Shown: in pieces, positions 1 through 7,350 of the stretch
How the letters are laid out: each line of letters starts with the position of its first letter
Position numbering within the stretch: position 1 is the first letter of the stretch
Source: Streptomyces sp. BK340
GTDB taxonomy: Bacteria > Actinomycetota > Actinomycetes > Streptomycetales > Streptomycetaceae
Direction: 5' to 3'
Assembly: GCF_007827595.1 (NCBI RefSeq)
Contig: NZ_VISR01000009.1
Location: 62,001 to 126,000 of the forward strand
Length of the DNA: 64,000 nt
Notes under the pieces: model-generated
What the model was told of the DNA's origin: nothing
Databases searched by the model: none
Seen by the model: the letters and a program-made list of their open reading frames with translations, nothing else
Translations under genes and position numbers: made by a program

Positions 1-266
1 GTGCGGCCGGCGGCGGTGCCGATCTCGACACCGGGGCGCAGGCCGGAGACGGCCCGGACACCCTCGGCGGCGCCCAGGCGCCAGTCGCGGTACGTCGTCC
101 AGGCGTGGTAGTCGATGGGACGGGCCGGCACCTGGGCGGGGTCGTCCGCGTCGGCGCCGGACGCCTTCGCGGTGGCGGCGGCCGCGGGCACGGCCCCGGA
201 GGCGACCGCGGCGACCACTGCGGCGGTGAGGACGGTGCGGCGGGACGGTTCCTGGGCTCTGCTCAT
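1..266 (-). CDS. Tat-exported protein, N-terminal fragment; probably a C39-like peptidase family member (partial)
   Basis: The gene reads leftward from ATG at 266 and runs off the window edge, so only about 88 residues are visible. Residues 8-13 (SRRTVL) form a twin-arginine motif followed by an Ala/Val-rich hydrophobic core and an Ala-rich stretch near residues 28-37, which predicts Tat export. The mature part starts with a segment containing IDYHAWTTYRDWRLG. I recall this opening from Streptomyces secreted proteins annotated as C39-family peptidases, but the catalytic Cys/His region is outside the window, so the enzymatic assignment is an inference. The next gene to the right is on the same strand, but 208 bp separate them. 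Confidence 0.55.
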   Translation of the reverse strand, partial: MSRAQEPSRRTVLTAAVVAAVASGAVPAAAATAKASGADADDPAQVPARPIDYHAWTTYRDWRLGAAEGVRAVSGLRPGVEIGTAAGR

Positions 267-474
267 GGGCTCGGTCAACCCCCAAGTATCCGAGTCGTTG
301 CTGGTCCGGTGTGGTTGTGCGCCAACTATGGAGGAGACGGCATGCCCCTGCCAGCACTTCCGCGCATGGCGCGCCACCAATATTGGTCTGGGCCACTGGA
401 GTGGGTCGAAGGGGGGTGCACGACGACCCCGGCGCGGACGGAATGCCGTGCGCCGGGGCCGTGGCCGGTGCGGG
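267..474. other. Intergenic spacer between the Tat-exported protein and the APC permease
   Basis: No convincing ORF, RNA or strong hairpin is seen here. It must hold the promoter of the leftward exported protein and the 3' end of the permease mRNA. Confidence 0.4.
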
Positions 475-2016
475 TCAGACGAGGTCCATCGCGGCGACCT
501 CGTCGGGGCCGCCGTAGCTGACCGGACCCTGGAAGCGGCGGCGGGCGGTGGCGAACCACCACACCGTGGCCACGACCAGGACGGCGGCCAGCGCGATCGG
601 CGCGTAGTTGAAGGAGTCGACGGTGATCGGTGAGGCCTGCGGCAGCATGAACAGGACGCTGCTGAGCCCGATCCAGATCACCGCGAGCCAGCCGATCGGC
701 CTGCCCCAGCGGCCCAGGTGCCAGGGGCCGGGCTGGAACTCGTCGCCGAGCCGCAGCCGCAGGAAGATCGGCACGGCGTAGGCGAGGAAGAGTCCGACCA
801 CGTTGACGCTGACGATCGCGGTGAACGCCGTGTGCGACCACCAGCCCGGGACCACCAGGGCGAGCGAGCAGGCCACCGCGAGCCACACGGCCTTCACGGG
901 CGTACGGGTGCGCGGAGAGACCGAGTGCCACAGGCCCGAGCCGGGCATGGCGCCGTCCCGGGAGAAGGCGAAGATCTGCCGGGTGTTGCTGGTGAGGTTG
1001 GCGAGGCCGCAGAAGAGCATCGCGCCGATGACGATGAGGAGCATCAGCTTGGCGGTGCCCAGGCCGAGGCCGTCGATGAGAATCTGGACGGGCGGCGCCG
1101 AGGAGCCCGCCACCCTGCCGTAGTCGCTAATGCTGTAGACCAGTGCAAGCATCAGGATCAGCCCGGTGATCGCCGAATAGCCGATGGAGCGGGTGATCCC
1201 CCGCGGTGCGTTCACCGTCGCGCGGACCGTTTCCTCGGACATGTGGAAGCTGCCGTCGAACCCGGTGAAGGTCCAGCTGGTGACCAGCAGCCCGAGCATC
1301 CCGCCGTAAAGCCCGCTCGTGAAGCCGGTGTTGTTCTCGAAATGCGTCACGAAGGACGCCGGCTGATGGTGGTCGGGCATCACTATGAGTGCACTGACGA
1401 TCACCACGAGTCCGATCAGCAGCCACCATACGGAAATCCGGTTCAGCACGGCGACGAGCTGGACGGTGTAGGTGTTGGCGAGGCCCTGCAGCACGATGAT
1501 CACGGCCGTGATCAGGACCGTCTGGTGCGCGGTAGGCCGGTACGAGGTCCACTGCAGGGCGATGAAGGCCTGGACGAAGGTGGCCGCCGCATAGCCGGTG
1601 GCGGCGGTGCCGCCGATCTGGCCCACGAAGTTCAGCCAGCCGGTGAACCAGGACCAGGCGCCCTTGTGCCGCTTGGCGAGCTTGCCCGCCGAGAAATACA
1701 GCGCACCGCTCGTCGGATAGGCGGAGGCGACCTCCGCCATCGCGGCGCCGATGAACAGCACCATGACGGACACGCCGATCCAGCCGAACACGAGAATGCG
1801 GGGTCCGCCCGCGTTCATCCCGTATCCGAAGGACGAGAAAATACCCGAGAGGATATTGATGATGGTGAAGGAGATCGCGAAATTGTCGAACGCCTGGAAA
1901 CGCCGGGTGAGTTTCCGGGGATATCCCATCGCATGCAGGGTGGCGTCGTCGTCGATCACGACCGGGTCCTCTCCCCCGCGAGCCTTCGCCCGTGGAGTCG
2001 ATATCCGTTCGGACAC
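475..2016 (-). CDS. APC-superfamily amino acid/choline-type permease
   Basis: This is a 513-residue integral membrane protein with about 12 hydrophobic helices, the size of APC permeases. The first helix region (FAISFTIINILSGIFSSFGYG) and the conserved GGPRILVFGW resemble the amino acid/choline transporter (ACT) branch, so proton-coupled uptake of an amino acid, GABA or choline-like amine is the likely role. The substrate cannot be read from sequence. I chose GTG 2016 because AGAAAGG lies seven bases upstream and because longer starts would overlap the upstream gene, which ends at 2060. A 43-bp gap to that unknown gene suggests cotranscription. The C-terminal tail is short and hydrophilic. 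Confidence 0.85.
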   Translation of the reverse strand: MSERISTPRAKARGGEDPVVIDDDATLHAMGYPRKLTRRFQAFDNFAISFTIINILSGIFSSFGYGMNAGGPRILVFGWIGVSVMVLFIGAAMAEVASAYPTSGALYFSAGKLAKRHKGAWSWFTGWLNFVGQIGGTAATGYAAATFVQAFIALQWTSYRPTAHQTVLITAVIIVLQGLANTYTVQLVAVLNRISVWWLLIGLVVIVSALIVMPDHHQPASFVTHFENNTGFTSGLYGGMLGLLVTSWTFTGFDGSFHMSEETVRATVNAPRGITRSIGYSAITGLILMLALVYSISDYGRVAGSSAPPVQILIDGLGLGTAKLMLLIVIGAMLFCGLANLTSNTRQIFAFSRDGAMPGSGLWHSVSPRTRTPVKAVWLAVACSLALVVPGWWSHTAFTAIVSVNVVGLFLAYAVPIFLRLRLGDEFQPGPWHLGRWGRPIGWLAVIWIGLSSVLFMLPQASPITVDSFNYAPIALAAVLVVATVWWFATARRRFQGPVSYGGPDEVAAMDLV

Positions 2017-2059
2017 AGATCTGCCTTTCTCTCGGTGGGGGGACGGAGCACGTGCGGGG

Positions 2060-3058
2060 TCAGGCGGCTCCCGGGACGGGCAGGCCGCAGGTGCGCCGGG
2101 CCCGGGAGAGCTGCTCGGCGGGGTCACCGAAGGCGCTCCAGGGCATGCGCGAGGCGTACGGCCCCATCGCGGTGAAGACCGCCCGGGCCTCGAACTCGCG
2201 CTGGGCCATGACCAGCGCGTGCGCGAGGTAGGCCAGGTCGAGCACCGGGGTGAAGCGGTAACCGGCCGCCGCGGGCAGCCAGTTCTGGTAGATCGCCAGC
2301 GCGGTGGAGCGCCACTGGGGCTGTTCCCAGACGCGGTCGGCGAGCAGCTGGGTGGGGTTGTAGCTCTCCACGAGGGCGACCAGCGGCAGCAGCCGGAGGG
2401 CGGAGTCGGCGGGCGCCCGCTGGCTGAGGAAGGCGGCGACGTCCCAGGCCGCGTTGACCGAGCCGCCGTGGCGGGTGAAGAAGCACGACAGGAAGCGGTG
2501 GTGGCCCTCGCGGTGCCACGGGTCCAGGGACAGGATGTGCGCGAACAGCCGCCAGGGTCCGGGCGGGGCGGTGAGCAGGCCCTGCGGTGCGGGGTCGCGC
2601 AGCCGGTGCAGCCGGGCCATGGCCAGCTTGGCGACCCAGGGAGTGGGGTCGCCGGGAGCCATGGCGGCCGCCCGGTCGCAGGCGGTCAGCGCGATCCGCT
2701 CCAGCGCCTCGGCCCGCTCGTCACGCGCGTCGGCGGCCCGCGTCGCGCGCTGCACCGCGACCCGGGCCCACATCAGCGCGGCTTCCGGGGTCGGTTCCTC
2801 GGCGAGCCAGCGCTCCACCAGATCGGTGCCGGCCGCCTCGGAGGCCAGCACCAGCGAGCGGTGGGCGCGCAGGGCGAAGTCGGAACGCGTCTCGGCGAGG
2901 GCCTCGGACGCGTATCGATAACGACCGGCGCGCACATCGACGCATACGCTCGCCAGGACACGGTCGTCGGCCGCCGGATGCCATACATAGTGCCCTTCGA
3001 ATAACTCCGCGACCATGTCCCCCTGTCCGTCCCCGTTCGGCGCATCCCGGTTGCGCAC
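2060..3058 (-). CDS. Conserved hypothetical protein, alpha-helical
   Basis: I do not recognise a defined domain in this 332-residue protein. It is rich in Ala, Leu and Arg and looks all-helical with TPR-like spacing (for example ALERIALTACDRAAAMAPGD near the middle), has no signal peptide and no transmembrane segment, so it is probably a cytosolic scaffold-like protein. Two starts are possible: GTG 3058 with AAGGTG upstream, or ATG 3016 (MVAELFEGHY). It lies directly upstream of the APC permease on the same strand, so the two may form an operon. No enzymatic motif is visible. Confidence 0.6.
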   Translation of the reverse strand: MRNRDAPNGDGQGDMVAELFEGHYVWHPAADDRVLASVCVDVRAGRYRYASEALAETRSDFALRAHRSLVLASEAAGTDLVERWLAEEPTPEAALMWARVAVQRATRAADARDERAEALERIALTACDRAAAMAPGDPTPWVAKLAMARLHRLRDPAPQGLLTAPPGPWRLFAHILSLDPWHREGHHRFLSCFFTRHGGSVNAAWDVAAFLSQRAPADSALRLLPLVALVESYNPTQLLADRVWEQPQWRSTALAIYQNWLPAAAGYRFTPVLDLAYLAHALVMAQREFEARAVFTAMGPYASRMPWSAFGDPAEQLSRARRTCGLPVPGAA

Positions 3059-3193
3059 CAGGCACCTTACTCAGCATTGGGTGAACCGGGAACGCCGGGT
3101 TTCACATACCGGTCAACGGTCCGAGAATGTTAATCCTTTCGATTGACCGGCGGTCAGCCAGTGGTTCAAGGAGTGACTTTTTCGGCCACCCGA

Positions 3194-3222
3194 TTGGTCC
3201 AGTCGCTATGGGCCGCTACTAG
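3194..3222 (+). promoter_or_regulatory. Candidate vegetative promoter for the P-loop kinase-like gene
   Basis: TTGGTC (3194-3199) and TACTAG (3217-3222) are separated by 17 bp, a good fit to the main sigma factor. Transcription would start near 3229, downstream of the only upstream ATG (3208), which is also followed in frame by a TAG. Confidence 0.45.
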
Positions 3223-3312
3223 ACTGTTTCCGGAAAACCCCCCACACCGCACCACACCTCGGGAATCACCATTCACGACCTCGCCGCCCGGCTGCGCGGG
3301 CTCCCCCCCTCC

Positions 3313-3891
3313 GTGGGGCCGGTCCGGCTGATCGCCGTCGACGGGCACGCAGGCTCCGGAAAGTCCACCTTCGCCGGGCGGCTGGCCGCCGCGCTCGGCG
3401 GGGCGCCGTTGCTGCACCTGGACGACATCGCCAGTCACGAGCAGCTCTTCGACTGGACCGGCCGGCTCCTGGCCCAGGTGATCGAGCCCCTCTCCCACGG
3501 CGAGAGCGCGCGGTACACCCCTTACGACTGGCGGGCCCGCGCGTTCGGCCCGCCGCTCCCGCTGCCGCCCGCTCCCGTCGTCGTGATCGAGGGGGTCGGC
3601 GCCGGCCGCCGGGCGCTGCGGCCGCATCTGGCCGGGCTGCTGTGGATGGAGCTGCCCCGCGAGGAGTCCTGGGCACGGGGCCGGCTGCGGGACGGAGAGG
3701 AGCAGCGGGAGTTCTGGGCCGGGTGGGTCGAGGCGGAGCACGCGCACTTCGCCGCCGACCCCTCGCGCCCCCATGCCGACCTCCTGGTGCGGCAGACGCC
3801 GGAGGGATACGCGGTAGTGCCGGGGCCCGCGAGAGCCGCCGAACCGGACCGAACGGTCACCCAGGGTGATGGATCATCCGCAGTGTGGTGA
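3313..3891 (+). CDS. Uridine kinase-like P-loop ATP-binding protein
   Basis: This is a 192-residue nucleoside-kinase-like protein. The Walker A motif GHAGSGKST is at residues 11-19, followed by a DD pair (LLHLDDIASHE) and VVVIEGVGAGR, the pattern of uridine kinase/P-loop phosphotransferases. The substrate is unknown. The first canonical start in frame after the last stop (TAG 3220-3222) is GTG 3313, only ten codons before Walker A. The reading frame stays open to 3223 and encodes ITIHDLAARLRG at about 3265-3300, which looks like the normal N-terminus of the family but has no ATG, GTG or TTG. The true start may therefore be non-canonical and further upstream. The gene is monocistronic and is followed by a candidate small RNA. 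Confidence 0.7.
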   Translation: MGPVRLIAVDGHAGSGKSTFAGRLAAALGGAPLLHLDDIASHEQLFDWTGRLLAQVIEPLSHGESARYTPYDWRARAFGPPLPLPPAPVVVIEGVGAGRRALRPHLAGLLWMELPREESWARGRLRDGEEQREFWAGWVEAEHAHFAADPSRPHADLLVRQTPEGYAVVPGPARAAEPDRTVTQGDGSSAVW

Positions 3892-3940
3892 ATTTGTGAA
3901 GGCCCTTGCGGGGGAACTTCCTTGAGCGCATCGGGGGCGC

Positions 3941-3970
3941 TTGACCCGGGGACCGTACAGGTCTTACGTT
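3941..3970 (+). promoter_or_regulatory. Strong candidate sigma-HrdB-type promoter of a small RNA
   Basis: TTGACC (3941-3946) and TACGTT (3965-3970) are separated by 18 bp. The expected transcription start is at 3976-3978, only about 65-70 nt before a strong intrinsic terminator. Confidence 0.5.
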
Positions 3971-3974
3971 CTCA

Positions 3975-4047
3975 ATGTGCGGTCATTCCGCGCCGCCCAC
4001 ATACGCGAAGCCCCCGGTTGTTCCCCCGTGATCGGGGGCTTCGTTCT
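3975..4047 (+). ncRNA. Candidate small RNA of about 70 nt (or leaderless 18-residue peptide mRNA)
   Basis: The transcript predicted from the promoter at 3941-3970 would contain a small stem (GCGG 3979-3982 with CCGC 3988-3991) and end in a perfect 11-bp hairpin, 4006-4016 with 4033-4043, followed by TTC. The right arm CGGGGG can also pair with CCCCCG at 4023-4028 around a TGAT tetraloop, so two alternative terminator folds exist. An ORF of 18 codons starts at ATG 3975 and stops inside the hairpin (TGA 4029): MCGHSAPPTYAKPPVVPP. If transcription begins at or just before 3975, this could be a leaderless peptide; otherwise it is a non-coding RNA. No known family was recognised. Confidence 0.4.
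4006..4043 (+). terminator. Intrinsic terminator, perfect 11-bp stem
   Basis: CGAAGCCCCCG (4006-4016) pairs with CGGGGGCTTCG (4033-4043). Its position right after a strong promoter suggests that it ends a small RNA rather than the upstream kinase mRNA alone. Confidence 0.65.
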
Positions 4048-4320
4048 GCCCGCGGCCGTTTTCCGGGCGCCCCGCGCACCGATCCGCTCACCCTCGGTCA
4101 CCATTTCGTGTGCGCCCCGTCTGCTCCCACCTCGTCAAACGGCCCGTGCGGCACCCTTCGGTGCGCGGTCGTCCCACGGGTACGATGCCCTCGGTGCGAC
4201 CTTCGAGCGGCTGCCTCGCGCACCTGCAACTCCGGTCCGCGGCACGGCGGTTCGACCGCGGCGGCCGTCGGGCGACTGCCCGGCGGTGAACCAACGGGGG
4301 CACGGTTTGTGGGGGACGTG

Positions 4321-6183
4321 ATGGACTTCGGCACGCAGGGCCCCGAGGCCCCGGCCGACCTCGCCTGGCTGCGAGGTGTGGACGCCTACACGATGGGTGC
4401 CTATCCGCAGGCGGAGGAGGAGTTCCGCGCCGCGGCGCGGATGGACCCGGGGATGGCGGACGCCTGGCTCGGGCTGCACGCGCTGCGGGTCGACACGACG
4501 ACGGCGCTGCTCAGAATGTTCCGGCACCGGGACCGCTTCGGGGAGCAGCGCGCCCGGCACCGCCGGACCCTCAACTCCTGGTACTGGCTGGGCTGGTGGG
4601 TGCAGCCGGTGCTGGAGAGCCCCCGCGATCTGCTGCTGGCGCACGCCTCGCACTGGCTGGACGGGCGGCACGTCCCGGAGCTGGACCGGGCGCTGGCCGG
4701 GCTGCCCCCGGTGGACACCGACCCGCAGGTCCGCTTTCTGCACGCCTGCCGCACCTATCTCGTCAAGGACTGGGACCAGCTGGTCCGGCACACCGATCCG
4801 CTGCTCGACGATCCCCTGCTCGGCATCGAGGCGGGCCTGTTCGGCGGCATGGCCCGGGTCCGGCTGGAGATGTACGGCCAGGCCGAGCCGCTGCTCTCGG
4901 CGGCCCTGATGCGCTGCCGCAGCGAGCAGCCGCAGCGCAAGGAGCTGCGGTACTGGCTGGCGCGGGCGCACGAGGGGACCGGGCGCAGTGCCGCGGCCAT
5001 GCCGTTGTACCGCGCGGTGCACCGGGTCGACCCGGCCTTCATGGACACCTCGGCCCGGCTCGCCGCGATCGCCGAGGGCGACGGGTACGACGATCCGGCC
5101 GACCTCGCGGCGATCACCCTGACCGGTGCCGGTGCCGACGCGATGGACGGCCCGGACACGCTCGACCCGCTCTTCGGCACCGAGGGCCGCGACCTCAGAT
5201 TCCCGGACCCGGACCTGCCGGCCGGTCCGGTGCCGTCGGTCCCCGATCCGGCGGTGCGGGTGAAGAGCGGGATGCCGTCCTCGCCCCTGCCCGCGGGCCC
5301 GACCGACGCCGCGTTACTCGAGGAGGCGCTCGCTGAGCTGGAGCGCATGGTGGGTCTCGAACCGGTCAAGCGCCAGGTCAAGGCGTTGTCCGCACAGCTG
5401 AACATGGCACGGCTGCGGGCCGGGCAGGGACTGCCGGTGCAGCCGCCCAAACGGCACTTCGTGTTCTCGGGTCCCTCGGGGACCGGCAAGACCACGGTCG
5501 CCCGGATCCTCGGCCGGGTGTTCTACGCGCTCGGTCTGCTCGGCGGCGACCACCTCGTGGAGGCGCAGCGGGCCGATCTCGTCGGCGAGTATCTCGGGCA
5601 GACGGCCGTGAAGGCCAACGAGCTGATCGACTCCGCGATCGGCGGGGTGCTCTTCGTGGACGAGGCCTACTCGCTGTCCAACTCCGGGTACGGCAAGGGG
5701 GACGCGTACGGCGACGAGGCGCTGCAGGTGCTGCTGAAGCGGGCCGAGGACAACCGGGACCACCTGGTGGTGATCCTCGCCGGCTATCCCGAGGGCATGG
5801 ACCGGCTGCTCGCCGCGAACCCCGGTCTCTCCTCCCGTTTCACCACACGGGTGGACTTCCCCTCCTACCGGCCGCTGGAGCTCACCGAGATCGGCAAGGT
5901 GCTCGCGACGGAGAACGGGGACCTGTGGGACGAGGAGGCGTTGGAGGAGCTGCGGTCCATCGCCGGGCATGTGGTCGATCAGGGGTGGATCGACGAGCTG
6001 GGGAACGGCCGTTTTCTGCGGACGCTGTACGAGAAGAGCTGCGCGTACCGGGATCTGCGCCTGTCGACGTATCCGGGGGCGCTGTCCCGGGACGACCTGG
6101 CGACGCTGCGGCTCCCGGACCTGATGCAGGCGTACGGAGAGGTCCTGTCGGGACGGGGACCGCACGATCCGTCGGCCATGTAG
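4321..6183 (+). CDS. CbxX/CfxQ (EccA-like) AAA+ ATPase with TPR-like N-terminal domain
   Basis: This 620-residue protein has a helical N-terminal half with TPR-like repeats (about residues 10-280), a proline-rich linker, and a C-terminal AAA+ module. Walker A GPSGTGKTT is near residue 384, Walker B VLFVDEAYSL near 441 and the arginine-finger region GLSSRF near 504. The architecture is that of EccA of type VII secretion and of CbxX/CfxQ, but no Esx or Ecc genes lie nearby, so the partner is unknown. ATG 4321 is preceded by GGGGGA, and an adjacent GTG at 4318 is an alternative. Codon 332 (5314-5316) is TTA, so translation should need the bldA leucyl-tRNA. Confidence 0.8.
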   Translation: MDFGTQGPEAPADLAWLRGVDAYTMGAYPQAEEEFRAAARMDPGMADAWLGLHALRVDTTTALLRMFRHRDRFGEQRARHRRTLNSWYWLGWWVQPVLESPRDLLLAHASHWLDGRHVPELDRALAGLPPVDTDPQVRFLHACRTYLVKDWDQLVRHTDPLLDDPLLGIEAGLFGGMARVRLEMYGQAEPLLSAALMRCRSEQPQRKELRYWLARAHEGTGRSAAAMPLYRAVHRVDPAFMDTSARLAAIAEGDGYDDPADLAAITLTGAGADAMDGPDTLDPLFGTEGRDLRFPDPDLPAGPVPSVPDPAVRVKSGMPSSPLPAGPTDAALLEEALAELERMVGLEPVKRQVKALSAQLNMARLRAGQGLPVQPPKRHFVFSGPSGTGKTTVARILGRVFYALGLLGGDHLVEAQRADLVGEYLGQTAVKANELIDSAIGGVLFVDEAYSLSNSGYGKGDAYGDEALQVLLKRAEDNRDHLVVILAGYPEGMDRLLAANPGLSSRFTTRVDFPSYRPLELTEIGKVLATENGDLWDEEALEELRSIAGHVVDQGWIDELGNGRFLRTLYEKSCAYRDLRLSTYPGALSRDDLATLRLPDLMQAYGEVLSGRGPHDPSAM

Positions 6184-6215
6184 CGCGGCCGACGGCACCG
6201 CGACTCCCCAGGGGC

Positions 6216-6233
6216 GCGGGGAACTGCGCGACC
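6216..6233 (+). repeat. Dispersed repeat copy 1 (shared with 40608-40625)
   Basis: An 18-bp stretch starting GCGGGGAACTGCGCG is identical to one inside the nested palindrome at 40.6 kb. I recall this core as a very common intergenic repeat of Streptomyces. It lies between two convergent genes, where it may act as part of a transcription end. Confidence 0.5.
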
Positions 6234-6264
6234 GGTCCCCGCCCGCCCGCGGTCGGGAACGGCG

Positions 6265-7350
6265 CTACGTGGCCAGTGCCCCTTCCGGCTCGCCGCTGGT
6301 CCTCGGCTCGGAGAGCTTCGGTTCCGGACTCTCGCGGTGGGCCGGGTCGCGGACCTCGCCCACCAGGAGTTCCAGGGCGTCCTCCAGGGCCACCAGGCCC
6401 AGGACCCGGCCGGAGGCGTCCGCCACCTGGGCAAGGTGGGTGGCTGCCCGGCGCATGACCGTCAGGGCGTCGTCCAGAGGGAGTTCCGCGCGCAGGGTGG
6501 CCATGGGGCGCCACACGTGCTGGGGGACGGCCCGGCCGGAGTCCTCCAGGTCCAGGACGTCCTTGACGTGGATGTAGCCCATGAACGCACCGGTCCCGGC
6601 CGCCACCGGGAAGCGGGAGTAGCCCGTGCGGGCCGTCAGGTCGACGATCTCCCCCGGCGTGACCGACGGAGCCACCGTCACCAGGGACTCACGCCGGAGC
6701 AGGACGTCCGTCACCGGGCGGGAGCCCAGTTCGAGGGCGTCCTCCAGCCGCTCCCGCTCCTCGGGGTCGAGGAGGCCCGCCTGGCCGGAGTCCTCCAGCA
6801 GGCGGTTCAGCTGCTCGCTGGTGACGACGGCCTCGACCTCGTCCTTGGGCTCGACGCGGAAGAGCCGCAGGATGGCCTGGGCGCAGGCGCCCAGAGCCAC
6901 CGTGATCGGCCGGCACAGGCGGGCGAAGGCGACCAGACCGGGGCTCAGCCACAGCGCGGCCTTCTCGGGGGCCGCCATCGCCAGGTTCTTCGGCACCATC
7001 TCGCCGATCACGAGATGGAAGAAGACCACTGCGGCCAGGGCGATCACATAGCCCAGCGGGTGGATCACGCCGTGCGGCAGGTGGATCGCCTCGAACAGCG
7101 GCTCCAGCAGATGCGCGACCGTCGGCTCGGCCACCGCGCCGAGCGTCAGGGAACAGACGGTGATGCCGAACTGCGCGGCCGCCATCATCTGCGGCAGCCG
7201 CTCCAGGCCGTACAGCACCTGCCGGGCCCGGGCCGTGCCGAGCGGTTCGATCTGGCTGCGGCGCACGGAGACGAGCGCGAACTCTGCGCCGACGAAGAAG
7301 CCGTTGGCGAGCACCAGCAGCGCGGCGAAGACCAGTTGGAGGACGCTCAT
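6265..7350 (-). CDS. CNNM/CBS-domain membrane protein (HlyC/CorC family), short form
   Basis: This 361-residue protein starts with LANGFFVGAEFALVSVRR, the typical first helix of the CNNM (DUF21) domain. It has three to four transmembrane segments in residues 1-150 and a CBS pair at about 190-330. The family is linked to magnesium or other divalent cation homeostasis, and older hemolysin labels are not meaningful. Unlike its upstream neighbour it ends soon after the second CBS motif (ALEDALELLVGEVRD) and lacks the C-terminal CorC/HlyC domain. Its ATG overlaps the stop of the upstream paralogue by 4 bp, so translation is coupled and the two proteins may form a heteromer. Confidence 0.85.
   Translation of the reverse strand: MSVLQLVFAALLVLANGFFVGAEFALVSVRRSQIEPLGTARARQVLYGLERLPQMMAAAQFGITVCSLTLGAVAEPTVAHLLEPLFEAIHLPHGVIHPLGYVIALAAVVFFHLVIGEMVPKNLAMAAPEKAALWLSPGLVAFARLCRPITVALGACAQAILRLFRVEPKDEVEAVVTSEQLNRLLEDSGQAGLLDPEERERLEDALELGSRPVTDVLLRRESLVTVAPSVTPGEIVDLTARTGYSRFPVAAGTGAFMGYIHVKDVLDLEDSGRAVPQHVWRPMATLRAELPLDDALTVMRRAATHLAQVADASGRVLGLVALEDALELLVGEVRDPAHRESPEPKLSEPRTSGEPEGALAT

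Larger units (their letters stand above)
3892..4320. other. 429-bp intergenic region holding a candidate small RNA and the AAA+ ATPase promoter
   Basis: It contains a promoter-terminator unit (3941-4047) listed separately and a candidate promoter TTCGGT (4157-4162), 18 bp, TACGAT (4181-4186) that would give the ATPase gene a leader of about 128 nt. The reading frame of the ATPase stays open through this region back to 3922, but the internal promoter and terminator argue against translation there. Confidence 0.45.

Noticed and set aside
2017..2127. Longer start of the APC permease
   Set aside because: It would overlap the upstream gene, is Pro/Ser-rich and has no ribosome binding site; GTG 2016 does.
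3922..4320. N-terminal extension of the AAA+ ATPase
   Set aside because: The frame is open, but the region holds a promoter and terminator unit, has non-coding composition, and ATG 4321 has a good ribosome binding site.
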